From Isochrysis galbana (taxonomy: Eukaryota > Haptophyta > Isochrysidales > Isochrysidaceae), in contig CM030938.1 in NCBI GenBank assembly GCA_018136815.1, positions 3,484,112 through 3,548,111 of the forward strand: a stretch of DNA of 64,000 nucleotides, in the 5' to 3' direction. Every line of letters starts with the position of its first letter. Positions within the stretch are counted from its first letter, which is position 1. Shown piece after piece: positions 1 to 9,572 of the stretch. The notes beneath the pieces were generated by a model that was not told where the DNA came from, searched no databases, and worked only from the letters and a program-made list of their open reading frames with translations. Position numbers and translations under genes: made by a program.

Positions 1-406
1 TAACCCAAGCAGCACAAACCCCCTCGTCGTCCTCTGTTGTAAGGTTGTAGGCACAAAACATCTCAGCATCTCAACATATGACCAAACAGAGGGAGGACAT
101 GCCCTGAGGTGGCGGCGCTGCCTATGCCTAGCGCATGGGTATAGCGCCCTATCCAGTCATCAGTCATCTCTCCTTCCCCACAGCTCCTCTCTAATGATCT
201 GCTCCTCACCCTCCGCCCTCCCATTAGGACCCCCCGCCTACGAGACCAAAACGGGATCATGATCATGGCGTGGGGGCTTTCTCGACGCGCGCGCCTGCGC
301 CACCGTCCAAATACGGAGGGTCATATTGAGGCAGTTTCAAATACAGTAAATACGGTCTGTATTTGGCCTTCGTCCAAATACGGTGAATACGTATTTCCCA
401 TCTAGG
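1..406. mobile_element. Right end of a hAT-like non-autonomous element, cut by the window edge
   Basis: The first ~290 bases closely match the stretch from about 44624 to 44850 inside a better-delimited element: the same CACAAACCCCCTCGT start, the same GGGAGGACATG block and the same ATAGCGCCC block. After that come short direct and inverted copies of a CCAAATACG/CGTATTTGG motif. The element ends with GTATTTCCCATCTAGG, the same terminal motif seen at 45162-45178 and 63870-63886. Motif-dense subterminal regions are typical of hAT transposons. The left end lies outside the window, so the target duplication cannot be checked. There is no convincing coding sequence. Confidence 0.6.
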
Positions 407-722
407 TTCGGGAGGACCCCGGCGGGCGAGAGGGGGAGGGGGGAACCGACCCTCTCGGGCGCGGGGACGGACTCCCCCCACCCGCAACAATGGACTAACT
501 TTCTAATACTGCGCTGGGGGCAGCGAACGGAGACGCCTGGGCATCACTCCCATAAGCCATAAGCCATAAGGGCCAAAGGCCCTTGCCAATGGTCTACGAA
601 CTCTCACTACCCACACATGGGTCAGCAACCCTACCTCAAGCCCTCTCCTCGTCAGCGCGGCCTCAACCCGCCCGCACCTTCCGGTGTCTAAAACCTACGG
701 AACTTCCTTGAGACTATAAAGC
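407..722. other. Intergenic, no gene seen
   Basis: 316 bases between the hAT-like end and the stop codon of the DM10 gene. It holds a purine-rich patch (about 420-450) and a short AAGCCAT duplication near 552-570. The right part probably contains the 3' UTR of the minus-strand gene. No RNA gene or ORF is convincing. Confidence 0.4.
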
Positions 723-3191
723 CTATGTATCAATATCACCCGACACAATCGCCAAAAATAGCGGCGCGTCAAGGTGCAATTTGCCGTCGCCCATTGTTTC
801 TCGATGTGACAAGTTCTTCCTCGCCATCGACCGGAACAGTGCTGTAGCAGCATGCATTCCCATGTGCACTCCCGGCCATGACTGCATTGCGTCAACAAAT
901 TGCTGTTGATCCAAGCGGCCGCCGGCTGAATCATCAGCCTCGCGGCTGCGGACCATTGCATTTGCCAATGCGTCTCTTAGGGTGAGCTTCGCCTGCTCGT
1001 CTCGGCCAACAGCGTTGCAGACAAAGGCAAGTGCACGCCGCGGGTCTGCGCTCGGAAAGCGGTCCAGCCTCTTTTCCATGTAGCCTAGCGAAGCCTCATC
1101 CGCACTCGTGAGCAAGAAGTTGAAACCGTTCACACGGATTTCGCCGCCGAGTTTGAGCTCCCCCTCGTTCGAGAAACAAGTGTTGCGCACTACCAAGCCG
1201 GCCGTATGGCCGGCGCAGGCCAGAGCGCGGGCCGAGATCCTACGCTCTACGACATCGTACATCAGCTTAAACTGTTGGATTAGACTCTCACCACGGCCGA
1301 CCCCAATGCTGCATACCTTCCCATCGGCTTTCTGATGCGATGACTCGGCGAGGATCGCATCAAAGCAAATGCAGCCGCCTGGGGGCAATTCTTGCGCATC
1401 TCTTTCGCGCTCTTTCTCGTAGAAAGCTCGGTTCGTGACTCGCACGTCGGACGAGGTCTTCCCGGGAGCAATAGGACCGTCGTCAGCCCATGCCGCCCGT
1501 GGTTTAGAGCGAATGGTTGGTTGTGCACCAAAATCAGAAAGGGCACCTCCGCCTCCTGCTGTTCGATTGAATTCGCTCAAGTTGTCTCCCATGTGTATGC
1601 CGTACAACTGCCAAGCGATCTCACGCGTGTCGCTGTCGCACGCGACAACGAGCATCCGTCGTCCCAGCACCTCTACGTACTCTCCCACCCTCAAATCCAT
1701 TGGGCGTATGTAGAGCTCAGAGCTGTCCGGGCCATCACCTTCCATACCGTCGTCGCCTTTGTCCCCGTTTGCTAGGGCGCCAGTTGAAGGACGCAAACTA
1801 TTGGCGCTAGCACTAGGCTTTGTGATTATGGCGGATGAAGCAATATTGTGAAATGTGGGGCTCGTCTCGCGCAGTGCGTCAGGTCGCTTGGGTATCTGTT
1901 GCCGTGAACACAGCCGGCCCCCGAACTCGTCCCCAGAATTAAGTGGAAGTTCCTCAACGACGCTTGCGGTGTCGTCCTCGCAAAAGTAAGTTAGAATGAA
2001 GGTTCGAGCGGAAGTGCTCTGCGCCCCACTCAGACCTGTCTGAAACGCGCTCTTTGTTGGCAATTCTCCAGGGCGCGGAGCGATTTCGTTTGCGGCCGCT
2101 CTCTCTCGCCTGGACCTGAGCGTTCTATGATCAGTCGAAGGCGGAGCAGGCTCATTACGGGGTCGGCTTGATTCCGTGGGACGATCCCATGGGGCGACCA
2201 CGGTTGCATTTGTCGACTCCCGAATGCTGCCACGATATGTTGATACCGTGGCTTGGCTTAGACGTGCACCGACGAGCTCTGCACCATATGGCTGCAAGGA
2301 TGCTGGCCTCGCGAATACTGGCTGCACCCATTCAAGCTTGAAGCGCATTCTGAGCCCTTGCAAGTGCCCCCGTTGAGCGTGGCGCGATGCCTCATTCGGT
2401 AGAGGCATCACCCCACGCCCCGACCGATGCGCATTGTCACGTAAAGCCGGACGTGCTGCCATCTCAATATACCTTCTACGGCGCAGCTCGTCATTATCTG
2501 CAGAGAGCTGCGCCAGGCGCTGAGCCGCTCGCTCGGCATCCTCCACTACAGCGATGCGCACTTCTGTATAAGGGTCTGGAGTTGCCGGGAGAGGTTGAAA
2601 GTCCGCCGAGAGCAATCTGCGCCGCAACATCCACGCCTGAGTTTGCGGGTACTCATCATCACAATCGAGAATTCGGATTGTGCGGCCCAACACCCGCAAC
2701 GTGCTCCCCGGCACTAGATCCTCGGCGGTGACAAACTGCTCCTCATCCAGTGATGGCCAATGGAGACGATTAGAAAGCTTTTCTGCGGGAGTGCGAGTCG
2801 GCTGAATCCGTCCAGCAGGCGCTGCGGCGGCGGACGCACGGAACTCCGGAGGTGGAACAGTGCGATGCCATTGTGGGAGCACCTCACCGTGACGACCAGA
2901 GGGGAATGGGCTACCACCAAGCGGTACTCGTTGTCTTGCCAAGAAAGGGGCGCCTCGAGGATTGTATGCACTTGGCAGCTCCGTGACCGCGAGGGAGCCT
3001 GCAGGCCCGTCTGCGTCTTCGCGGAAGAAGAAGGTGAGACGCAGCTGGCGCACCCTGTACGCGATGTCGTGGTCGCGCTGGAGCGGCATGACCACCCCTG
3101 CGGGTAGCGGCTCGACGGTCTCACCCAGAAGGTGGATCGTGTCCGGTGCCTCTTCATCGAGGGCAGCTAAGCCTCGATGGAGCAGCCACAT
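723..3191 (-). CDS. DM10-domain protein, EFHC/RIB72-like (axonemal microtubule inner protein)
   Basis: One open frame of 822 aa. DM10 domains bind tubulin; EFHC1/RIB72 proteins sit inside ciliary doublet microtubules. Two recognisable DM10 units are visible. The first spans about residues 45-205 (RQLRLTFFF, later DLVPGSTLRVLGRTIRILDCD). The second spans about 390-530 and is clearer (RTFILTYFCEDDTASVVEE, then MDLRVGEYVEVLGRRMLVVACD). A third, degenerate half-unit at about 667-704 keeps only the end (LGGEIRVNGFNFLLTSADE..YME). The C-terminus has a weak EF-hand-like stretch (EADDSAGGRLDQQQF). EFHC1 has three DM10 domains and one or more EF-hands, so order and length fit. The linkers are long and low in complexity. 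The start is the first ATG of the frame; the first DM10 lacks the usual strand before it, so an upstream exon is possible. It implies a flagellated cell. Confidence 0.75.
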   Translation of the reverse strand: MWLLHRGLAALDEEAPDTIHLLGETVEPLPAGVVMPLQRDHDIAYRVRQLRLTFFFREDADGPAGSLAVTELPSAYNPRGAPFLARQRVPLGGSPFPSGRHGEVLPQWHRTVPPPEFRASAAAAPAGRIQPTRTPAEKLSNRLHWPSLDEEQFVTAEDLVPGSTLRVLGRTIRILDCDDEYPQTQAWMLRRRLLSADFQPLPATPDPYTEVRIAVVEDAERAAQRLAQLSADNDELRRRRYIEMAARPALRDNAHRSGRGVMPLPNEASRHAQRGHLQGLRMRFKLEWVQPVFARPASLQPYGAELVGARLSQATVSTYRGSIRESTNATVVAPWDRPTESSRPRNEPAPPSTDHRTLRSRRERAAANEIAPRPGELPTKSAFQTGLSGAQSTSARTFILTYFCEDDTASVVEELPLNSGDEFGGRLCSRQQIPKRPDALRETSPTFHNIASSAIITKPSASANSLRPSTGALANGDKGDDGMEGDGPDSSELYIRPMDLRVGEYVEVLGRRMLVVACDSDTREIAWQLYGIHMGDNLSEFNRTAGGGGALSDFGAQPTIRSKPRAAWADDGPIAPGKTSSDVRVTNRAFYEKERERDAQELPPGGCICFDAILAESSHQKADGKVCSIGVGRGESLIQQFKLMYDVVERRISARALACAGHTAGLVVRNTCFSNEGELKLGGEIRVNGFNFLLTSADEASLGYMEKRLDRFPSADPRRALAFVCNAVGRDEQAKLTLRDALANAMVRSREADDSAGGRLDQQQFVDAMQSWPGVHMGMHAATALFRSMARKNLSHRETMGDGKLHLDAPLFLAIVSGDIDT

Positions 3192-4151
3192 GCACCCGGC
3201 TGTCAGCTCTAACCAATCACTGCCTGCCCCTCACCCCGCGTGCTCTCCGGCAGGCTGGGTGCGCTCTCAAGCAGCTGCTGCGCCACGGCGCGCCATCGGG
3301 CCCACACAGCGTGGCGCGCACACAGCGGCGGTTCACTTTCTCTCTTTAACCTTAGCGCCGTCCGAGCTGTTTTAACCTTAGTTAATGCTGTGGGACTCTT
3401 GCCTCTGGCCTCCATCCGTCCAGCGGCAACAGAGTTCTCCAACCCATTATGAGGGTGTGCACAGTTGGCGCATGGATCATTCGGTATGTGTGGCTAGGGA
3501 TGCCAGCCAACATGATGTTCTACGACACTATGACTATGACTATGACTATGACTATGATTCATGATTCACATTCACACATACACAACATCAACATACAGCT
3601 TGCTGTAATACAACATACAACATACAGCATAATGATAATGATAATAATAATTAATGCTATATCCTAGCCAACCCCACTAGCTAATTGGACACTACTTTTC
3701 AGTCCCGGAATCCCACCATGCCTGACGAGCCAGGTGTCCGGGTTAGGGTTAGAAGAACGGCCCTTACCAAATCGTGCCGTGAGCCCAGCTCGTGCTCGTC
3801 CGTGTCCCCCTCCGTGACCATGGGTGAGCTAAGTAAATAAATTCAGTTGAATACAAAAGAAGGTAAAGGCAGTGGAAAAAGAAGTAAGAATCAAGATATA
3901 CAGGATGCACATGGCACGTGGTGCGCACAACAGCACAACAGCGCTCGGCGAGAGCTTCGGTCGAATGAAGAAGAGTAAGAACCGAACTTGGGGTCGCTAG
4001 TCGCGGCCTCTCATTATGAGAGAACAAGGTAACATATTGCTTAAAAGAATGTGCGCAATCGACCCCTCCCGCAAAGCAGTAGGGGGGGGGGGAATTGGTG
4101 GTTTTCGTCCCACGGCGCGAGAGCCTCCTCCTCCCTTCCTCCCCCACCTTC
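3192..4151. other. Intergenic region with microsatellite
   Basis: The left part is the 5' flank of the minus-strand DM10 gene. A CTATGA hexamer repeat lies at about 3527-3557, followed by AT-rich sequence (3560-3665) that contrasts with the GC-rich genes. At 3655-3680 is a short block (CCTAGCCAACCCCACTAG) that recurs inverted at 25632-25656. No gene is supported; the 3' UTR of the next minus-strand gene probably lies near 4000-4150. Confidence 0.4.
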
Positions 4152-4913
4152 CTACGGCTGCTTCTCACCCACACCCATACCTCTGGCTTGTGTTTGCTCT
4201 CGGAGCATTTCTACAGGGGGCGCTTCAGGTTGAAGCAAGGGGCGGAGGGAAGGCAAGAGCGCAGAGAGGAGAATATCCCAACCCGGAATAGAGAATTCGT
4301 CCTCCTGAAACACAATGAGCCCACCGTCATGAGGGTCAGTCCTCATTGTTGTGCTGACTACATACGGTTTGATGCTGAGTCCTGCAGGTCCAAGGTTTAC
4401 TCCGCCGGAGAGGCGCCACACAACTCTGATGGCGTCGTCTGACCCTTCCACGGGCGCACATGAGATCACCTCACAACGAGAGATAGACTGGTCGAAGAGG
4501 CGACGAACCTGCCTGCTGTATGGTTCAATCCCCTTGAGGCTCACATCCGGGTCAGAGAAGGCGAAACTGTCAGAGAAGAGCTCAGGTAGGGAGACGCCAG
4601 TGACGAACCACTCGCGCTCGCGCAAGCCTGCGTCGAGCCGCGCACTCATCTCATAAATGGAGAGGCCTCGCAACTTTGGCGCGTCCCAGTCGATCTCGTC
4701 CAGAGGGTTGGCCGGTTGCGCGAGTGGCTTGCTTGCATCGAAGGTCCGACTTGGGAGGAGCTTGCCCAGCAGCGAGATCAGAGGGTTCTTGGCCTCATAC
4801 CCGTCGTCGCCCATACGAGGGGCAGCTGCGATGCGCAATGAAAGAGGAACTGGCCGGGCTGCGCTGGCGCAGAGGAGGTGGACCGAGGGTATGCAGGCAA
4901 AGAGAGCCAGCAT
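4152..4913 (-). CDS. Leader-bearing DUF2358/SnoaL-like protein, probably plastid-targeted
   Basis: 253 aa from the first true ATG (4913); the frame stays open upstream but without ATG. The N-terminus has a hydrophobic signal-like segment (MLALFACIPSVHLLCASA) followed by a basic, Ser/Ala/Arg-rich stretch, as in the bipartite leaders of secondary plastids. The mature part (about residues 75-235) holds LSIYEMSARLDAGLREREWFVTG, then FSDSFAFSDPDVSLKGIEPYSRQVRRLFD, a W-containing strand (IRVVWRLSG) and FQEDEFSIPGWDILLSALLP. This is the pattern of the NTF2/SnoaL-like DUF2358 family common in algae and plants. No catalytic residues are established for the family, so the function is unknown. Confidence 0.65.
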   Translation of the reverse strand: MLALFACIPSVHLLCASAARPVPLSLRIAAAPRMGDDGYEAKNPLISLLGKLLPSRTFDASKPLAQPANPLDEIDWDAPKLRGLSIYEMSARLDAGLREREWFVTGVSLPELFSDSFAFSDPDVSLKGIEPYSRQVRRLFDQSISRCEVISCAPVEGSDDAIRVVWRLSGGVNLGPAGLSIKPYVVSTTMRTDPHDGGLIVFQEDEFSIPGWDILLSALLPSLRPLLQPEAPPVEMLREQTQARGMGVGEKQP

Positions 4914-5740
4914 CGGCGTGCGTTCGCGTTTCGCGATGTCGCCCTCGTCCCTCGTGAGTGTGACCACCAGTTACTGTGAATGAAACGCTATGGCTATGGA
5001 TATGTATGTCGAGATTTTATGATTTTATGTAGTACTACTAAAGTTATAACGTGCCGGCACTCCAGTCCTCCCTGTACGGTATTGTATCTGAGCATCGAGC
5101 CCTCTCCGGTACACACCTGCTTAACTTTAGTTGAGTATCAGTATTAGAGGTGGGGGAGAGTGGGTTGAAAAAAAAACTCTTGTTGATCCGGAGGCCCACA
5201 TTTTTTTATCGTCGGACCGGGGGAAGATTTCCCCCCGTCTCTCTCCCCGCTCGATTCCGAATCCGAGGCAGAGCGATGGCGACCGACCCGCCTGACAGGC
5301 CGACCTTCGCCGCGCTCCAGCGAGAGCACGGCGGTGGTCAGCCCCCCTTGTCGATCGATGGTGTTCGGACTAAATGGTCCGGGTACACCGGTCGGCGGTC
5401 TCACCGGCGTTTCATGCCACCGCACTCGGCCGATTTCTGCTTCACCTGCCCACGCAGCATGGCCGCCAGCCCCACACCACACCACTTCCAGCCCCAACCT
5501 GAGGAGGATGAGACCGGCTTGCCTACGCGCTCCTACGCGCAGAACCCCATCCAGCATATTGGTACACTGCCTCCCAACCCCAACCCCGCAGACTACCCAA
5601 CCGCGCGCTCGGGAATCGTGGCGAGCATTGCAATACAGCCCTCTTGGCGCGCTGCGCTGCTTCCGCAGGACTTCCTGTGCCATCTACCGAACGGTCGCCA
5701 AGTGCATCGCGTTCGCGAACTCGTTGGCACCGGGGCAGCG
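4914..5740. other. Intergenic / possible start of a transposon region
   Basis: The left 200 bases are the 5' flank of the minus-strand gene. An ATG at 5276 opens a 155-residue frame (MATDPPDRPTFAALQREHGG...) ending at 5743. It is Pro-rich, matches no family I recognise and runs directly into the tandem repeat that follows. It could be a first exon of the transposon at 7.5-9.3 kb or chance in GC-rich DNA. I cannot decide. Confidence 0.25.
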
Positions 5741-6333
5741 TAAGAGCCTCCTCAGCAAGAACTCTCACCCAGCGCGCCCGGTCGCGTTCGAAAGTTGGGC
5801 ACCCCGGCCCATTCGGCCGGGTGATGTTAGCGTAGTTGACGGCGCGACACACGGTCAACCACAGCGCCATGCGCGCGGGCGGCGGCGGCGATTGGCGTGG
5901 CTGCTAGGGCGGCACCTTTGGATATGATGCCTGGTGAGGCATTCTATCTCAGTGGATGCGGCCGAGAAAGCGCCGGCAGCGCGCCCGATCGCGTGTGAAA
6001 GTTGGGCACTCCGGCCCATTCGGCCGGGTGACGTAAGCGTAGTTGACGGCGCGACACACGGCCGACTACGGCGCGATGCGCGCGGGCGTCGGCGGCGATT
6101 GGCGTGGCTGCTAGGGCGGCACCTTTGGATATGATGCCTGGTGAGCCATTCTGCCATTCTGTCCAAGTGGACGGCCGAGAAAGCGCCGGCAGCGCGCCCG
6201 ATCGCGTGTGAAAGTTGGGCACTCCGGCCCATTCGGCCGGGTGACGTAAGCGTAGTTGACGGCGCGACACACGGCCGACTACGGCGCGATGCGCCCGGGC
6301 GGCGGCGGCGATTGGCGTGGGTGGCAGGATGGC
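5741..6333. repeat. Tandem repeat, three units of about 207-213 bp
   Basis: The marker AAAGTTGGGC begins at 5791, 5998 and 6211, giving periods of 207 and 213. Each unit reads GCGCGCCCG-TCGCG, the marker, CCCATTCGGCCGGGTGA, GTAGTTGACGGCGCGACACACGG, a GGCGGCGGCGATTGGCGTGG tail and GGATATGATGCCTGGTGA. A diverged copy with the same order of motifs lies at about 7305-7500 and runs into the first coding exon of the DDE transposase gene. The array is probably part of that transposon and grew by duplication of its 5' region. The last unit is interrupted at 6334 by an inserted element. Confidence 0.75.
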
Positions 6334-7234
6334 TAGGCCCAGGTCAGGATTTCGGAAATTTTTTTCAAAATTTGGGGGTGGGTTTACTCACAGATTTCGG
6401 GGCGAAATTTCGCAAAATTTGGGGGGCTCCTGCAGCGCCCTCGCAAAATTTGGGGGTTCTTGGAGCCCCCCCCCCCCCCCCATCACTCCCATCACCCCAT
6501 CCCCCATATCCATATCCTAACTTAGGGGAAGGGGGGCTCCTATACCTAGGGAGAAGGGCGGGGGGCGGGGGGGGGGGTAGTAAGTAGTAAGGGCGGGAGG
6601 CGGGAGAGAGAGGGGAGAGGGTAGGGTAGTAAGAGTAAAGAAAGGGCGGGATAGGGGGGGTAAGAAAGGGCGGGAGAGGAGGGGTAGTAAAGGCGGGAGA
6701 GGGGGGGGGGAGCCGCGGGGGCGGCGGAGAGAAGAGAGCGAGAGAGCGCGAGCGCGATCCGCAGACCGCAGACCGCAGACCATCATGTTTGGAGATGGAC
6801 AAATGAGTGCCTTGGCCGATCAGATTCAATGTGGGTTGATGTTGCGGTACAATCATAATCACACCCCGGTGACCTTGAGTAAGGAGTGAGTAATACGTTA
6901 GTAGAGTACGTGTGTGATGTGTGTCATTGTGCAAGTACTTTAATAATTAACGTTGCGCAAACGAGATTCAATGAGTGTCAATCCTCGCTCTATCTAGGTG
7001 AAAAGTGAAAAGCCCATTCATGTAGCCAAATACAGATAGCAGCGGCGGCGGGGCTATATATATGAAATATGCTATATGGCTATGTATAGGTAGCTAGGTC
7101 AGGCTAGCGCGGGAGCGCGGGAGCGCTCGCGCCTCGCAAAATATTTGCGAAATTTGGGGCATTGAACGCGAAATCCGAGCGAAATATCCGAAGAAATTTG
7201 GGCGGGTTTCAAACGAAATTCTGACCTGGCCCTA
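6334..7234. mobile_element. 901-bp non-autonomous hAT-type element with TIRs and 8-bp target duplication
   Basis: The left end begins TAGGCCCAGGTCAGGATTTC. The right end, read inverted, begins TAGGGCCAGGTCAGAATTTC, differing at two of the first 20 positions. The 8-base AGGATGGC lies on both sides (6326-6333 and 7235-7242). TIRs starting TAGGG and an 8-bp duplication are hallmarks of the hAT superfamily. Subterminal regions contain many short AAATTTGGG / CAAAATTT motifs. The interior is C/G homopolymer, a GGGCGGGAGAG repeat (about 6550-6720) and AT-rich sequence; there is no transposase frame. It sits inside the older tandem repeat and so inserted after it. Confidence 0.85.
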
Positions 7235-7486
7235 AGGATGGCATTGTTTGATTTAGTTGTTGGCGATGCATCCACACTTGTCACATTGACCAAAACACGC
7301 GAGGAGCGCGCCCGGTAGCGGTGGGAAGTTGGGTACTCGAGCGCATCTCGGTACGTTAATGTCGACGCGGTTTCTGCGCCAAGGCCGATTTTCGACAAGG
7401 TGCGCGAGGGTAGAGAGGGCAATTGGCTCGGCCACTAGGGCAGTATATCTTGATTTGACTTTATGCTCTGTCACTAGTTGAAGTGG

Positions 7487-9291
7487 ATGAACAAAGAAGT
7501 CCATGCTGCCCGCCCGGTCGCGAGCTCAAGGGCAGAAGAATATCGAAGGGGGAAGAAGTACACGGAGGAGGTTGTTCGTAACCACTTTCACGGCGAGTAT
7601 GGTCTGCAGGCCGAGCTCATCGATGCAGGCGTCATGGACCCTGAGACGAAAGTAAGCATGCGCCCCCCTCCTGCGCCCCCCGCCCAGCACTCGCGTGTAC
7701 AAGCGCATGCGCTAAGTACGCCCCACTCTCGCCCGCATGTACCCAGGTGATCAAGGACACCCGCCGAGTTTTGAATGCGGACGAGACCCCGCAGGCCTTG
7801 GACGTCCCTCAACGCGGGCGGTGGGCGAAAGTGGCCAAGCGCAAGGGCAAGGCGGTCAAGCAGCGGGGGGGCAACACCAAGGAGTCCATCACGGTGATGA
7901 TGACGTGGGATCTGTCCGGGTGGAACTACGGCGTGCAGCTGGTGGTGAAGAGGAAGTGGGCAACTTCTGACTTGGCCGTCGAGCCACCTTTGGGGATGTG
8001 CACCTTTGACGATGGCGTCGACTTATTGCGTCGACAAACTCGGTCTTGTCTGCCAGTCCACGCCACCGAAGGCATGCAAACGGAGGAGACGTTTTTGACG
8101 TATTTACGGCGGCTGAATGCTTGGATAGATCAGCGGAGCGCGGTCGAAGTGGCAGCTGGGGGCACGCCCATTGAGCGACCTGTGGTTCTTTTGCTCGATA
8201 ATCATGCCTCCCGTTTTAGCGACGGGGTGTTAGAGGCCACCACAGGTCAAGCGGCCGAGCTCGGCATACGTATTTTCACGGAGGAATCCGGCACGTCCGG
8301 ATTCCTCCAAGCCCTAGACCAGTTCAACTCCTCGTTTCACAGGTGCTACAACAAGGCTAGGGATGCGTACAAGGACGCCTACCTTGCAGCACAGGGAAGG
8401 GAGCTCCAGACCCTTTCCCTCGCCGACTTCATATCCATATTGGGTGGTTCCAAGCGCCTCGGCGTCCCCGGGATGTGGTTCACATGGTGCGACCAATACG
8501 ACATCATAAAGGCGTGGAAGCGTGTAGGTGTGGCGGGGAATAGGCTTTGCCCAGAGCTCATTGACCGCTCACACTTTGTTGACCAATCAACGAACAGGGG
8601 CGTCTCGAGCAACGCGGACGTGTCCTCTCCAGGCCCGTCCACCCTTGCCGAGGCTAAGAAGACGCCGCCGGGTGTGCGGCGTGGAAGCTTGGCGGCCGCT
8701 GAAGCAAAAATGGCACAGCTTGAGGCTTTCGCTCGGAAGATGCAAGACAAGGCGGAGGCACCTTATGACCCGTCTCGTGGCGTGCTTTCTATGAGTTCAG
8801 CTAGTGGCTCGGGCGCTCGGGCGAGCGCAGGTGACGCGACCGATTGCGACTCGGACGCGGATAGCGATGGTGACAACGGGGCAGCGGGTCAGCGCAGGAT
8901 CCGGCTGTTCGAGCTATCGGGCTCTTGGACCCTTAGAGATATGCAGGCAGAGAAGGCTAAGAGGCGCGCGTTGGCAACTCAGGGCGCTCAGGAGGCGCAA
9001 AGGAGGAAGGCAGCACGGCTTGAGCGGACTACCGTAGCAGATGAACTCGCGCAAGCGCGGGTCACCTCCTTCCGGGCATGTGAGATGATGTGTACGTGTG
9101 CGACTGATCCGTGCCCGTGGGTGGGTTTCATGTTGTGTTCATGTGGAAACTTGAAGAAAGGGGTGTGCAAGAAGAGGGAGTGTGTGCAACGTCGAAGGGG
9201 TGCAGCTTCCGGGCTTGAAGGCGCCCTCGTGGCGCAAGAGGCTGCCGTGAGTGCCTGCCCCCCTGCCCTTGATGTCGGGGCTGGTTTGTGA
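7487..9291 (+). CDS. DDE_1 superfamily transposase-like protein (pogo/Tc1-like), two exons
   Basis: Exons 7487-7651 and 7747-9291, GT-AG intron 7652-7746 (95 bp), 569 aa. The frame joins as DPETK|VIKDTRRVLNADETPQ. The DDE_1 catalytic pattern is visible: Asp67 in LNADETPQ, Asp206 in VVLLLDNHASRF, and Asp246 in GFLQALDQFNSSF, which fits the third acidic site. The N-terminal DNA-binding helix-turn-helix of pogo-type transposases is not seen, so an upstream exon is missing or the copy is 5'-truncated; the acceptor-like CACTAG just before 7478 would allow an upstream exon. The C-terminal ~250 residues are unusual: acidic Ser-rich linker, charged coiled-coil stretch, then a Cys cluster (CEMMCTCATDPCPW..LCSCG..CKKREC) that may bind zinc. 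The frame is intact, so the copy may be recent or domesticated. Confidence 0.75.
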
Positions 9292-9572
9292 GGCTCCTGC
9301 TTTCGCGCGCGCGCTTGCGTAGAACGTCACTGTGAGTCACCACCACTATCTTTTGAAAAAAGAAGCACATGTCGGCCTAGATAGTGACAGGGGGCAACTT
9401 TCATCTAGTTGGAGCAACTTCTAGAGGTCTAAGGCTCAAATTTTAAGCTTTCCAATAGAAATGGGGCCGTTTTGAGAAGCTCAAGCCTCTAGAGAAGAGG
9501 TGTCCCACGCCGACGGCCGTCCAGCTGTCCCGTGCGAACCGCGTCTGCCTTCGTCTCGCCGGCTGCGCGGCC

